This document shows, piece by piece, positions 8,104 to 15,981 of a stretch of 38,285 nucleotides of DNA. The translations under genes and the position numbers were made by a program. This stretch comes from Eubacterium sp. (GTDB lineage Bacteria; Bacillota; Clostridia; Lachnospirales; Lachnospiraceae). The DNA lies in assembly GCA_017623885.1 (NCBI GenBank), contig JAGAOE010000039.1, positions 1-38,285 on the forward strand, read 5' to 3'. Within the stretch, counting starts at the first letter, position 1, and each line of letters starts with the position of its first letter. The notes under the pieces are model-generated. The model was given only the letters and a program-made list of their open reading frames with translations. It was not told where the DNA came from and searched no databases.

Positions 8104-8157
8104 TTTAGTCAATAATAGGTATTTGCGAAGATTCGCAAACGCCTATTTAGTCAATAA
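8104..8157. mobile_element. Short TAGG/CCTA palindrome flanked by a 12-bp direct repeat
   Basis: A 30-bp palindrome (8116-8145) starts TAGGTATTTGCGAA and ends with the near-complement TTCGCAAACGCCTA. It is bounded on both sides by the same 12 bases, TTTAGTCAATAA (8104-8115 and 8146-8157). Its end sequence resembles the right end of the 210-bp MITE-like element (TAGGTATTTACAAA on the reverse strand; 12 of 14 bases the same). It may be an internally deleted relative or an insertion scar. An operator for the flanking divergent genes is the alternative. Confidence 0.45.
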
Positions 8158-8181
8158 CTATATGAGGAGTATCTATTTGTT

Positions 8182-9489
8182 ATGAACCAAGACAACCATT
8201 CACCTTCTGCATCTGCAGAACAAACACCGCCCCCGGATCGCAAACGCGCTTTCATTCACAATGTTCACCGTGTCCGCACCGCTTGCAAGTGGGTAATCAT
8301 CGCACTGCTCACCGGACTGGTCATCGGTGCGGTCGGCATCGCATTTTCACACGGCATGGAATGGGCAACTACGATGCGAAAAAGCTATCCATACCTGCTC
8401 TTCGGACTTCCGATTGCCGGTATTATCATTGTTTCACTGTATTATCTGTTTCATGATAAGCATAATCGCGGCACAAACCTTGTCATTTCAGCCATTCACT
8501 CCGGCGAAGAAGTGCCTTTTCACGTTGCACCGATCATGTTTATCGCCACGATACTCACGCATCTGTGCGGCGGTTCTGCCGGTCGTGAAGGTGCCGCACT
8601 CCAAATCGGAGCCAGTATCGGCAATCAAATCGGCAAACTGTTCCGTTTTAATGAAAACGACCAGCGCGTGATGATTATGTGTGGTATGAGTGCCTGCTTT
8701 GCCGCATTGTTCGGTACACCGATGGCAGCCGCCATTTTTTCTATGGAAGTCATCAGCGTCGGTGTCATGTATTATGCCGCGCTCGTTCCCTGCGTACTGT
8801 CCGCACTCGTCGCACATGCATTAGCAGGAAGATTTGGTGTTACCTACGAAACATTTCCGCTCCATGACATCCCTGCCTTTACTGTACCGAATGCTGGTCT
8901 CGTTATCGTTCTTTCGATTTTATGTGCGGTATTGAGTATCCTGTTTTGTGAAATCCTGCATCGCACTGCACATTTTTTCCGAGAACGCATCAGCAATCAC
9001 TTTTTACGCGCCATCACAGGCGGATGTATCATCATTGTTCTCACCTTGCTGGTGGGAACAAATGACTACAACGGTGCCGGTATGGATGTCATTGAACACT
9101 GTTTTGAAACCGGCGAAGTATTCCCCTTTGCCTTTGTTTTGAAAATGATTTTCACAGCCATCACTCTGGGCTGTTGCTTCAAAGGCGGAGAAATCGTGCC
9201 TACGTTTTATGTCGGCGCGACATTTGGCTGTCTGTTTGCAATGATTACCGGTTTTGATGCCCAGATGTGCATCGCTATCGGTATGGGAAGTCTCTTTTGC
9301 GGAGTGACAAACTCTCCCATCGCTTCCCTGCTCATCTGCTTCGAATTATTCGGATATGAAGGAATGCCCTTCTTTTTGCTCGCGATTTCCTTCAGCTATA
9401 TGCTCTCCGGCTATCGCGGTCTCTACAGCAGCCAAAAAATTCTATATTCAAAATTTAAAACTACCTATATGGGCAAGAACACGCGCTAA
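8182..9489 (+). CDS. CLC-family anion channel or antiporter, possibly the fluoride-type CLC-F branch
   Basis: The 435-residue protein has about ten hydrophobic segments and the CLC fold signatures. GGSAGREGAALQIGAS (130-145) contains the gating glutamate Glu136 of the GREGP-type motif. In place of the chloride-selective GSGIP motif it has RGTNL (96-100). Near residue 335 it has GGEIVPTFYVGATFG, a version that, from memory, resembles fluoride/proton CLC-F antiporters rather than chloride CLCs. It lacks CBS domains. It probably exports anions across the cytoplasmic membrane. No fluoride riboswitch pattern was recognised upstream. The CLC family is firm; the fluoride assignment is tentative. The stop codon overlaps the convergent AI-2E gene by 4 bases within a terminator hairpin. 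Confidence 0.8.
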   Translation: MNQDNHSPSASAEQTPPPDRKRAFIHNVHRVRTACKWVIIALLTGLVIGAVGIAFSHGMEWATTMRKSYPYLLFGLPIAGIIIVSLYYLFHDKHNRGTNLVISAIHSGEEVPFHVAPIMFIATILTHLCGGSAGREGAALQIGASIGNQIGKLFRFNENDQRVMIMCGMSACFAALFGTPMAAAIFSMEVISVGVMYYAALVPCVLSALVAHALAGRFGVTYETFPLHDIPAFTVPNAGLVIVLSILCAVLSILFCEILHRTAHFFRERISNHFLRAITGGCIIIVLTLLVGTNDYNGAGMDVIEHCFETGEVFPFAFVLKMIFTAITLGCCFKGGEIVPTFYVGATFGCLFAMITGFDAQMCIAIGMGSLFCGVTNSPIASLLICFELFGYEGMPFFLLAISFSYMLSGYRGLYSSQKILYSKFKTTYMGKNTR

Positions 9490-9504
9490 TCACGCGTGTT
9501 TTTT
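9478..9504 (+). terminator. Terminator overlapping two convergent stop codons
   Basis: AACACGCG (9478-9485) pairs with CGCGTGTT (9493-9500), then TTTT. The stem begins inside the CLC gene's last codons and includes both stop codons of the convergent pair. Confidence 0.8.
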
Positions 9505-10895
9505 GTTCCATCTGTTTCTTCTTTTTTCATCTTTTGCAGCCAGCGCTCAAAGTTCTCCTGATTTTCTTCCATCCACTGTCTGCGCAATTCCTTTTGTTCT
9601 TCCTTTCGAAGTTCCCTCGGTGTCTTTTTTCCATCCAAGGTCACACGCGTACCGTCTTCTGCGAAATAATCAAGTTTTCGATACTCCTTCGTCTCCACCG
9701 GAAGTGCACGCTGACGCAGCTGGTAGCTCACATAAGTGTCTGCGACATAATAAATCACGCCAAACACCGGTACACCAATCAACATGCCGATGGCTCCCCA
9801 GAGCTTTCCAAAAAACAGGACGGAAAATACAACCCAGAACGCGGATAATCCCGTCGATTTACCCAATATCTTCGGTCCGATTACATTTCCATCCAACTGC
9901 TGCAGCAATACAATGAAAATAAGCGCAATAATACCTTTTCTCAAATCTACCAGCATAATCAAAATCGTACTCGGCACCATACCGATATACGGTCCAAAAA
10001 ACGGAATCACATTTATCACACCTACGATAACAGACACCAGTGCAATATACGGCATCTGTAAAAAGGTCATACCAAGAAAACACAAAATTCCGACAATCAA
10101 TGAGTCCAAAATCTTGCCGGAAATAAATCCACCGAAAATCTCGTTACTCTTTCGTATCGTATCTAATATAATCTTTGCGTGTCGTTTGTTAAAAAACGCA
10201 TATACAATCTTTTTTCCCTGTCCGACAAAACGATCGGTCGAACAAAGCACATACACCGAAATAATAAGTCCGACAATCACATCCATCAGCAATGCCAGTA
10301 CGCTCACCACACCGGATGCTGCCAACGCTACAGACGACTGAATATTGTGCAGCACATTATTTTTTAGCCAATCGGCAATAACTTCCGTCGCATTTGTCAG
10401 TACATTATCAAGAAATTCCCGCAACTGCTCATTCGAGTTAATCAGGTTTGTCACCTCATCCACGTAGTACGGAGAATTTCGTATCAGTGAGGAAATACTG
10501 ATCACGACCTGCGGCAATATCGTATAAATAAGCGTTCCTGTTATCAGAACAGCGATAAACACAACTGTTATCGAGCTAAAGGCACGCACCGCCGCCTGAC
10601 GTTTCGCCGCATTTTTCGGCTTACGCTTCTTTAACAGTCTGTGCACATTCTTTTCCATTCCGTTTACAATCGGATTCAACAAATAGGCGACAGCAACACC
10701 TATGATAATCGACTTTAGGCCGGACACTACATACGCCAGTTTTCCTGTCCACGTGTTATAACTAAAGATGACAAAGAAAAACAAAATGGCGCAAAGTATC
10801 ACCACAAGAAATGCTGATGCCTGCACCAATGTATTTTTAAACAACTGTTTATTCTGATTCTGACTCTGATTTTGTTTGTGATCACTATCGATCAT
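9486..10895 (-). CDS. AI-2E family transporter (UPF0118)
   Basis: The 469-residue protein has eight or so membrane segments and the family core VGVINVIPFFGPYIGMVP followed by LLQQLDGNVIGPKILG and the end segment FWVVFSVLFFGKLWGAIGMLIGVP. A 90-residue charged cytoplasmic tail (rich in Lys, Glu and Arg) follows the last membrane segment and is longer than in many relatives. Members include the autoinducer-2 exporter TqsA and sodium/proton antiporters, so the substrate cannot be told from sequence. AGGAGG is 4 bases before the ATG. It begins 44 bases after the eutP-like gene on the same strand and could be co-transcribed with eutS-eutP, though a link to microcompartment function is only positional. 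Confidence 0.85.
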   Translation of the reverse strand: MIDSDHKQNQSQNQNKQLFKNTLVQASAFLVVILCAILFFFVIFSYNTWTGKLAYVVSGLKSIIIGVAVAYLLNPIVNGMEKNVHRLLKKRKPKNAAKRQAAVRAFSSITVVFIAVLITGTLIYTILPQVVISISSLIRNSPYYVDEVTNLINSNEQLREFLDNVLTNATEVIADWLKNNVLHNIQSSVALAASGVVSVLALLMDVIVGLIISVYVLCSTDRFVGQGKKIVYAFFNKRHAKIILDTIRKSNEIFGGFISGKILDSLIVGILCFLGMTFLQMPYIALVSVIVGVINVIPFFGPYIGMVPSTILIMLVDLRKGIIALIFIVLLQQLDGNVIGPKILGKSTGLSAFWVVFSVLFFGKLWGAIGMLIGVPVFGVIYYVADTYVSYQLRQRALPVETKEYRKLDYFAEDGTRVTLDGKKTPRELRKEEQKELRRQWMEENQENFERWLQKMKKEETDGTKNTRD

Positions 10896-10939
10896 ATTGC
10901 CTCCTCACCGCCAGACCATTCCCTTGTCTGCCGTTTCAA

Positions 10940-11464
10940 TTAACGTGACCCGTTCGACATCGTATCCTCTGACTTTGTCGAGCGCACTTCACGCGCTCTG
11001 TTCGCGTCTTCTTCACTATCCCAAGGCAATACATCCCCCGGCTCACGCAAGTATTCTAATAACTGCCAGATTCCTTCTCCGGTATAAGAACTAACACGAA
11101 AAATCTGTTTGCAGCCTGCTAACCGCAACCATTCTTCTGCACGATCCGGATTCGCATCTCTTGCATCAATCTGCGTCACAATCCCAATCGTCGGCCGGCA
11201 ATTAATCGCTGCACAGCACGGCGGATACAAGGAATAGGGCTCATTTGCATTCAGCACAAGCGCCGTCACATCAGCCTCATAGGAATACAACGCCAATGCC
11301 CGCCCGAGCGTTCCCGTCTCTGCATATTCTCCCGGCGTATCAATAATCACATCATAATGATTGATATACTGCGTTTTGTGATAATGCAGCACATCACCTT
11401 TTAATGCTTGTCGAAGTGTTGTCTTTCCCGATTCACTGCGTCCGACCAAAATCATTTTTTTCAT
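10940..11464 (-). CDS. eutP: EutP/PduV microcompartment-associated GTPase
   Basis: The 174-residue small P-loop protein has GRSESGKTT (8-16), the switch/Walker B string IIDTPGEYAETG (about 41-52), and TQID, a variant of the NKxD base-specificity motif. This combination with the short length is typical of EutP/PduV, Ras-like proteins of ethanolamine and propanediol microcompartments. PduV has been linked to compartment movement or positioning. The last 35 residues are a charged tail. AGAGG lies 10 bases upstream of the ATG. It follows the eutS-like gene by 13 bases and precedes the AI-2E permease by 44, so the three probably form one transcript. No other eut or pdu genes are nearby. EutP versus PduV cannot be decided. 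Confidence 0.8.
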   Translation of the reverse strand: MKKMILVGRSESGKTTLRQALKGDVLHYHKTQYINHYDVIIDTPGEYAETGTLGRALALYSYEADVTALVLNANEPYSLYPPCCAAINCRPTIGIVTQIDARDANPDRAEEWLRLAGCKQIFRVSSYTGEGIWQLLEYLREPGDVLPWDSEEDANRAREVRSTKSEDTMSNGSR

Positions 11465-11477
11465 AATATTCAGACCT

Positions 11478-11858
11478 CTAGGTTCTCGTCACCGGGCACA
11501 CAGTAAAACCAAGACTCTCTATCAGATAATCACAAATACCCTGTATCGCTTCCTCAACTGCTGAAACCGAACCGGTAAAAATCAATGTACCGCTAAATCG
11601 ATCGATAAATCCTAACTCTATATCCGCTTTCTTTACAGCGAGATCACCTGCAATAACTGCAATCTCTGCCGGACTCATACTAAGAATTCCGATCGCAGTG
11701 CGCTGATAATCAATACTGGGGTCTAAACCCAGTTTTTTATACACAATCGGATCCGGGCTCGCTATGATATGCGCCAGCGTGACCTGCTTGCCGGGCACAA
11801 GCTCCTGTACAATTCGCATTTTTCCTTCCTGAGAAGGCGGTAATTGAAATTCCATCAT
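11478..11858 (-). CDS. eutS: Microcompartment shell protein, EutS/PduU type (circularly permuted BMC domain)
   Basis: The 126-residue protein matches EutS/PduU nearly end to end: RIVQELVPGKQVTLAHIIASP, YKKLGLD, AIGILSMSPAEIAVIAGDLAVKKA, LGFIDRFSGTLIFTGSVSAVEEA and the C-terminal PVTRT. This single-domain shell hexamer subunit has a permuted fold with a small beta-barrel cap, and sits in the shell of ethanolamine or propanediol compartments. The start is the ATG at 11858, 6 bases after AGGAG; a TTG one codon earlier is less likely. The gene has its own promoter and leads a eutS-eutP-permease run. No facet-forming EutM/PduA, vertex EutN or enzyme genes are close, so by itself it could not build a compartment. 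Gene symbol by family resemblance; pduU is the alternative. Confidence 0.88.
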   Translation of the reverse strand: MMEFQLPPSQEGKMRIVQELVPGKQVTLAHIIASPDPIVYKKLGLDPSIDYQRTAIGILSMSPAEIAVIAGDLAVKKADIELGFIDRFSGTLIFTGSVSAVEEAIQGICDYLIESLGFTVCPVTRT

Positions 11859-11903
11859 CAAAGTCTCCTCTTTCTTTCACTTCTGCTTTACAACTCTATG
11901 TAT

Positions 11904-11932
11904 AGTGTACGACAAAAAACCACATAAATCAA
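11904..11932 (-). promoter_or_regulatory. Promoter of the eutS-eutP run
   Basis: Minus strand TTGATT (11927-11932), a 17-bp spacer and TACACT (11904-11909), 45 bases before the ATG. The adjacent 11938-11996 tract is almost pure T with scattered G and A. Confidence 0.55.
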
Positions 11933-12029
11933 GCTATATTTTTGGTTTTGGTTTTGTTTTATTTTGTTGATTTTATTTGTTTTATTTTGTTTGTATATCA
12001 ATGTCTATTTCAATATTCGACAATTCATC

Positions 12030-12058
12030 TTGCAGGAAAAGTCAGTACGCGTTATAAT
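12030..12058 (+). promoter_or_regulatory. Promoter of the HD-GYP gene
   Basis: TTGCAG (12030-12035), 17-bp spacer, perfect TATAAT (12053-12058), then GAGGTGGG shortly before the ATG at 12094. Confidence 0.7.
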
Positions 12059-12093
12059 GTATATAATTATAACATTGAAACTGAGGTGGGCTT

Positions 12094-13101
12094 ATGCGCT
12101 TTGTTCCGATTGAAAATATTCAACCTGGTATGGTCATTCTTAAAAATATATACGACGAAGATGGGCGCAAGCTTCTTGGCCGCAACAAGCGAATGACTGC
12201 CCCACTCATCGATAAAATAAAGCTACTTGGCTATGAGGGCATCTATGTATACGATCGCTATTCTGAATACGAAGAGCTTCAGGAACTGATCAAAGACGAC
12301 GACCGTATGCGTATGATTCGTACTTTGAAAGAAAAAAATCTGGAGCAGATTTTCTATTTGTCAAATAAAATCGTTGACGATTTGCTCGACCAGCCGGAAA
12401 TATCTCTGGATTTTAATACGTTGCGCAAGCATCACAACTCCACCTACGAGCATTCCCTGAATGTTGCCATCGCTGCCGTCACCTGCGGTATCGGTATGAA
12501 ATTGTCAAACGTTCAGCTACGTGAGCTCGCGCTGGCAGCGATGTTTCATGATATCGGAAAAGAATGTATTCCATTAGAAATTTTGGACAAGCCCGGACCA
12601 CTCACGCCTTATGAGCGCGAGATTATCAACTGTCATCCGGTGTTTGGATATGAAATGCTGCGGGAACGACACGAATTTCCGTCTACTGTCCGCACTTCTA
12701 TTTTGCAGCACCACGAAAATGATGACGGTAGCGGTTATCCACGCGGTCTTGCACGTGAAGAAATTTATTTATATGCACGCATTATTCATGTCGCCGATGT
12801 ATTTGATGCACTGTTATCCAAACGTGCATACAAAGATGAATACAGCGCACTTGAAACCATTGAGTATCTGATGGCGAATTGCGACCGCATGTTTAATTAT
12901 CAGGTAGTCACGACGTTTCTAAATTATGTCACGGTCTATCCGGTCGGTGTTACGGTCACCTTATCTACCGGCGAACGGGCACATGTCATCAAAAACCGCA
13001 GTGAGTTCGCGCTTCGTCCGGTCGTCATGACAGAAGGCGGTACGATTATGGACTTGGCATTGGACCACACCCACCTGAATGTGACGATTGTCGGGAAATA
13101 A
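12094..13101 (+). CDS. HD-GYP domain phosphodiesterase
   Basis: The 335-residue protein has an N-terminal segment (1-60, FVPIENIQPGMVILKNIYDEDGRKLL) common in bacterial HD-GYP proteins, then a complete HD-GYP domain: His120 (TYEHSLNVA), His152-Asp153 (FHDIGKECIP), His181 (CHPVFGYEML), His206-His207 (LQHHENDDGSGYP) and the GYP motif near 214. All metal ligands seem to be present. Such proteins hydrolyse cyclic di-GMP or related dinucleotides. No membrane or receiver domain is present, so it is soluble. A C-terminal beta-rich stretch (about 275-335) resembles the extra domain in clostridial relatives. It has its own promoter and a strong terminator and is divergent from eutS. Which dinucleotide it cleaves cannot be told. 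Confidence 0.88.
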   Translation: MRFVPIENIQPGMVILKNIYDEDGRKLLGRNKRMTAPLIDKIKLLGYEGIYVYDRYSEYEELQELIKDDDRMRMIRTLKEKNLEQIFYLSNKIVDDLLDQPEISLDFNTLRKHHNSTYEHSLNVAIAAVTCGIGMKLSNVQLRELALAAMFHDIGKECIPLEILDKPGPLTPYEREIINCHPVFGYEMLRERHEFPSTVRTSILQHHENDDGSGYPRGLAREEIYLYARIIHVADVFDALLSKRAYKDEYSALETIEYLMANCDRMFNYQVVTTFLNYVTVYPVGVTVTLSTGERAHVIKNRSEFALRPVVMTEGGTIMDLALDHTHLNVTIVGK

Positions 13102-13116
13102 ATATTTTAAGTTCAA

Positions 13117-13150
13117 AAAAACGGAAAACCGCAATTGGTTTTCCGTTTTT
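13117..13150. terminator. Bidirectional terminator between HD-GYP and TetR genes
   Basis: AAAAACGGAAAACC (13117-13130) pairs perfectly with GGTTTTCCGTTTTT (13137-13150) around a 6-base loop, giving T-runs in both directions. It serves two convergent genes. Confidence 0.9.
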
Positions 13151-13151
13151 A

Positions 13152-13859
13152 TTACCACTCCTGCTCACCGTCTGTACGCGCGAGCATTTCCTTTTTCTGT
13201 TCTTCTATAATATAATTTTCAAATTCACGCATCGCGCGCAATCCGATTCCCTCACGGTCAATCGCATACAATTTTTTTATCAGTTCCGTTCTGCGTTCTT
13301 CCGGCACATGATATAGCAAGAGAAACGCATGAAACGCACCCTCTATACGGTATTCCACACTCGGCGAATGCTCCGTTGTCATAATCGTCGAATACTCAAT
13401 TCCCGACATAAGCGTCTCTATCTCTGTAAATTGCTCATCTGTCCAATCCTTACAATACTCCGAATAGAGCGTTTTTGCACGCTGAATATCGTTCTTTCGA
13501 ATAATATCCAAGGTAGACGGATAGCTATAGCATGACTGGTAAAAATCTCTCGCACTCGGACTTTCTTCACAAATCAAAACCATTGACAAAAGCTCCATAC
13601 CTGCCATCAGCCAAGGGTCAACCTGCTTTTCCAATCCTTCTTTTAACTGACCTTCTCGAAAATCACACAGCATCTGTACCATTTTCGCCAGCATATGTTC
13701 TTTTGACGAGAAATAGAACATAATATGTCCTTTACTCATATTCAGTTCGTCGCCAATCGCACTAATCGTCGTATTGGTATATCCTTTTTCCAGGAACATT
13801 CTCGAAGCGACCTGCATGATTTTTAATTCCATGACATTGTTTTTTCTTCTCTTTGACAT
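13152..13859 (-). CDS. TetR/AcrR-family transcriptional regulator
   Basis: The 235-residue protein has an N-terminal TetR helix-turn-helix: IMQVASRMFLEKGYTNTTISAIGDELNMSKGHIMFYFSSKEHML (about residues 14-57), followed by an all-helical ligand/dimer domain with no family-specific motif I recognise. It represses its target, usually itself or a neighbour, until a small ligand binds. It has a consensus promoter (TTGACA-17-TATAGT) with a perfect palindrome ACATTAATGT overlapping the -35, a candidate site for autorepression. The nearest possible target is the NMO-like flavoprotein gene upstream on the same strand, which has a separate promoter. Ligand unknown. Confidence 0.85.
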   Translation of the reverse strand: MSKRRKNNVMELKIMQVASRMFLEKGYTNTTISAIGDELNMSKGHIMFYFSSKEHMLAKMVQMLCDFREGQLKEGLEKQVDPWLMAGMELLSMVLICEESPSARDFYQSCYSYPSTLDIIRKNDIQRAKTLYSEYCKDWTDEQFTEIETLMSGIEYSTIMTTEHSPSVEYRIEGAFHAFLLLYHVPEERRTELIKKLYAIDREGIGLRAMREFENYIIEEQKKEMLARTDGEQEW

Positions 13860-13909
13860 AACGTTTACTCACCTTCATCTGTATAATCGTATTCCAAAGC
13901 ATTATTACA

Positions 13910-13938
13910 ACTATACCGTCTTTTTACATTAATGTCAA
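13910..13938 (-). promoter_or_regulatory. tetR-type gene promoter with palindromic operator
   Basis: Minus strand TTGACA (13933-13938), 17-bp spacer and TATAGT (13910-13915). The 10-bp palindrome ACATTAATGT (13926-13935) overlaps the -35 and spacer; with one mismatched pair the symmetry extends outward to TTT/AAA. Confidence 0.7.
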
Positions 13939-14004
13939 ACATTTCTGCCAAATTAAGTAAATTTCGTAACTATTTCGTCATGAACTAGCAGAACCGGCTC
14001 ATTA

Positions 14005-15093
14005 TTACGACTCCGGCAACAACTCCTGTATCACATCGTGCACTGATAAAATTTCACGAATCCGCCCCACATTTGCACCACAGAAAATCAAACCGTTATT
14101 GATATCTCCTTTTACGGCGTTGATTAACGCTTTCGTAATGCAATACGGAACCTTTGCGGGATTGCAATGCTCCAGACACTGATAACACTTGCGAATCGGC
14201 TCTCGCTCCGCTTCTACCTGTGCAATAAAAGGATTGCGCAACGCGCGTCCCGGCATTCCAACCGGACTTTGTACAATCTGTAAATCCTGCTCCTGCGCCT
14301 GAATATACGCCTGTTTGTACGCCTCGGATGCATCGCACTCATAAGTCGCCACAAAGCGGCTCGCTACCTGCACACCCTCCGCACCAAGCGCAACTGCATG
14401 AGACACATCTGCACGGTCATAAATACCGCCTGCCACCACGACCGGAATATGCACGCCGTTTTCTTTTTCTGCTTCTTTTGCACAATTGATGATTTTTTTA
14501 ATTTCCTCATCATATTGCTGTTCTGTCAAAGTATCTAACTGGTCTTTCGAAAATCCAAGATGTCCACCTGCTTTCGGGCCTTCTACAATCAGCATGTCCG
14601 GCAGACAATTATACTTCTTTTTCCACATACGGAAAATAATACGTGCCGCTTTTTCCGAAGATACAATCGGAGCCAGCGCCGGTGCCTCTTCTTTTGCATA
14701 ATGAAACTCTTCCATCGCAGCACGCACGATTCCCGGCAATTCCATTGGAAGCCCTGCGCCGCAAATGATAATATCTGCTTTTGCTTTCACTGCTGCTTTT
14801 ACATGCTCTGAATAATGCTTTAGTGCAACCATAATATTTACACCAATCAAACCTGCACCCTGTGCAAGTTCTTTTGCATAAGCGATATGCTTTCCAATCG
14901 CACGCAAATTACAGACATTTTCATTTCCCTCAAAATCACGCTCATCATATCCTATCTGTGCGGTAGAAATCACACCGATTCCACCTTCCTTTGCCACCGC
15001 TCCTGCCAAAGAACCGCGACTGACGCCGACACCCATGCCACCCTGGATAATCGGGATACTGGCAATTCGGTTACCTATTTTTAATGCTTTCAT
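14005..15093 (-). CDS. NMO/FabK-like flavin-dependent oxidoreductase
   Basis: The 362-residue FMN TIM-barrel protein carries the nitronate monooxygenase/FabK signatures: PIIQGGMGVGVS at residues 14-25, GVNIMVALKHY, IICGAGLP, VEGPKAGGHLGF, VVVAGGIYDRADVSHAVALGAEGVQVASRF and PVGMPGRALRNPF. It would oxidise or reduce a small substrate using FMN. The C-terminus adds a cysteine cluster, Cys303-x2-Cys306-x3-Cys310-x7-Cys318 (CYQCLEHCNPAKVPYC), that resembles the iron-sulfur motif in old-yellow-enzyme-type reductases. That makes oxygen-dependent nitronate chemistry less likely in an anaerobe. It has a consensus promoter of its own. Annotation as nitronate monooxygenase is customary; the true substrate is unknown. 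Confidence 0.75.
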   Translation of the reverse strand: MKALKIGNRIASIPIIQGGMGVGVSRGSLAGAVAKEGGIGVISTAQIGYDERDFEGNENVCNLRAIGKHIAYAKELAQGAGLIGVNIMVALKHYSEHVKAAVKAKADIIICGAGLPMELPGIVRAAMEEFHYAKEEAPALAPIVSSEKAARIIFRMWKKKYNCLPDMLIVEGPKAGGHLGFSKDQLDTLTEQQYDEEIKKIINCAKEAEKENGVHIPVVVAGGIYDRADVSHAVALGAEGVQVASRFVATYECDASEAYKQAYIQAQEQDLQIVQSPVGMPGRALRNPFIAQVEAEREPIRKCYQCLEHCNPAKVPYCITKALINAVKGDINNGLIFCGANVGRIREILSVHDVIQELLPES

Positions 15094-15141
15094 TCAAAAA
15101 GTCTCCTTTACAATCTAACGTAGTTTTGATTACTAGATGAA

Positions 15142-15170
15142 ATTATAACTCTTACTGCATGCATTTGCAA
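15142..15170 (-). promoter_or_regulatory. Promoter of the NMO-like gene
   Basis: Minus strand TTGCAA (15165-15170), 17-bp spacer and perfect TATAAT (15142-15147). Confidence 0.65.
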
Positions 15171-15231
15171 TATCTATTTTTGTTATTTTATGCGGAATAA
15201 AGACAAAAACATTACGGTTTGGCGCAATCAT

Positions 15232-15293
15232 AAAAAAACCTTTCAATGTCCGTAATATCTCAGCTCTTGAAATATCACTTTTCTTGAAAGGTT
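15232..15293 (-). terminator. Terminator downstream of udk
   Basis: On the minus strand AACCTTTCAA pairs with TTGAAAGGTT (15237-15246 with 15284-15293). An inner 10-bp stem pairs with two G-U pairs (around 15250-15277), and TTTTTTT follows. The structure is an unusually long two-part hairpin, starting 47 bases after the stop. Confidence 0.75.
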
Positions 15294-15340
15294 CTTCTTA
15301 TATATTCTTTATTTTATCCTTATTTGCTCTGCCACATCCA

Positions 15341-15958
15341 CTAATCTTCCAGCAAATGCTTCAGATACTCCTGTAACATCGTGATACCGGTCGTATTTTC
15401 TCCGCCGCGCGGAATAATCACATCTGCATAACGCTTTGACGGTTCGACAAATTCTTCGTGCATCGGTTTCACCGTATTCGAATACTGCTCTAACACAGAG
15501 TCGATACTGCGGGCACGTTCCATCATATCCCGGCGAATTCTTCTGGTCAGTCGCTCATCTGCATCTGTATCCACATAGATTTTTGCATCCATGAGATCAC
15601 GCAGCTCTTTGTTCTCCAGTATCAAAATTCCCTCAATGATAATCAGATTTTTCGGTTCTACATGCTCTGTTCTGTCGGAACGATTGTGAATCGTATAATC
15701 ATACACCGGAATATCTACCGCCTGTCCCTTAATCAGCTTTCGCACATCTTCTGCCATTCGTTCGGTATCAAACGAATTCGGATGATCATAATTTAGCTGT
15801 GTGCGTGCCTCATAATCCATGTCATCATGCGCCTTGTAATAGCTGTCATGACCGAGCACTACGATATCCTCACCAAAATACTCTCTGATTTTTTTCACAA
15901 TCGTTGTCTTACCGGACGCAGAACCGCCTGCGACTCCTACGACGCGTATCTTGTTCAT
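15341..15958 (-). CDS. udk: Uridine kinase
   Basis: The 205-residue protein phosphorylates uridine and cytidine to their monophosphates in pyrimidine salvage. Walker A GGSASGKTT is at 11-19. Other family segments are VLGHDSYYKAHDDM, YDHPNSFDTERM, the substrate-site string VPVYDYTIHNRS-like (IPVYDYTIHNRSDRT), IIEGILIL and the lid RRIRRDMMERARS. The length is normal for the family. AGAGGA lies 5 bases or so before the ATG. It follows a small membrane protein gene by 23 bases and is probably co-transcribed with it. A long terminator follows. Confidence 0.92.
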   Translation of the reverse strand: MNKIRVVGVAGGSASGKTTIVKKIREYFGEDIVVLGHDSYYKAHDDMDYEARTQLNYDHPNSFDTERMAEDVRKLIKGQAVDIPVYDYTIHNRSDRTEHVEPKNLIIIEGILILENKELRDLMDAKIYVDTDADERLTRRIRRDMMERARSIDSVLEQYSNTVKPMHEEFVEPSKRYADVIIPRGGENTTGITMLQEYLKHLLED

Positions 15959-15981
15959 CTCATTCCTCTTTTCTGTGATCT

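Noticed and set aside
8043-8181. Fluoride riboswitch before the CLC gene
   Set aside because: The conserved GGxGATGG and GCTGATG strings are absent; only the TAGG/CCTA palindrome and promoter are seen.
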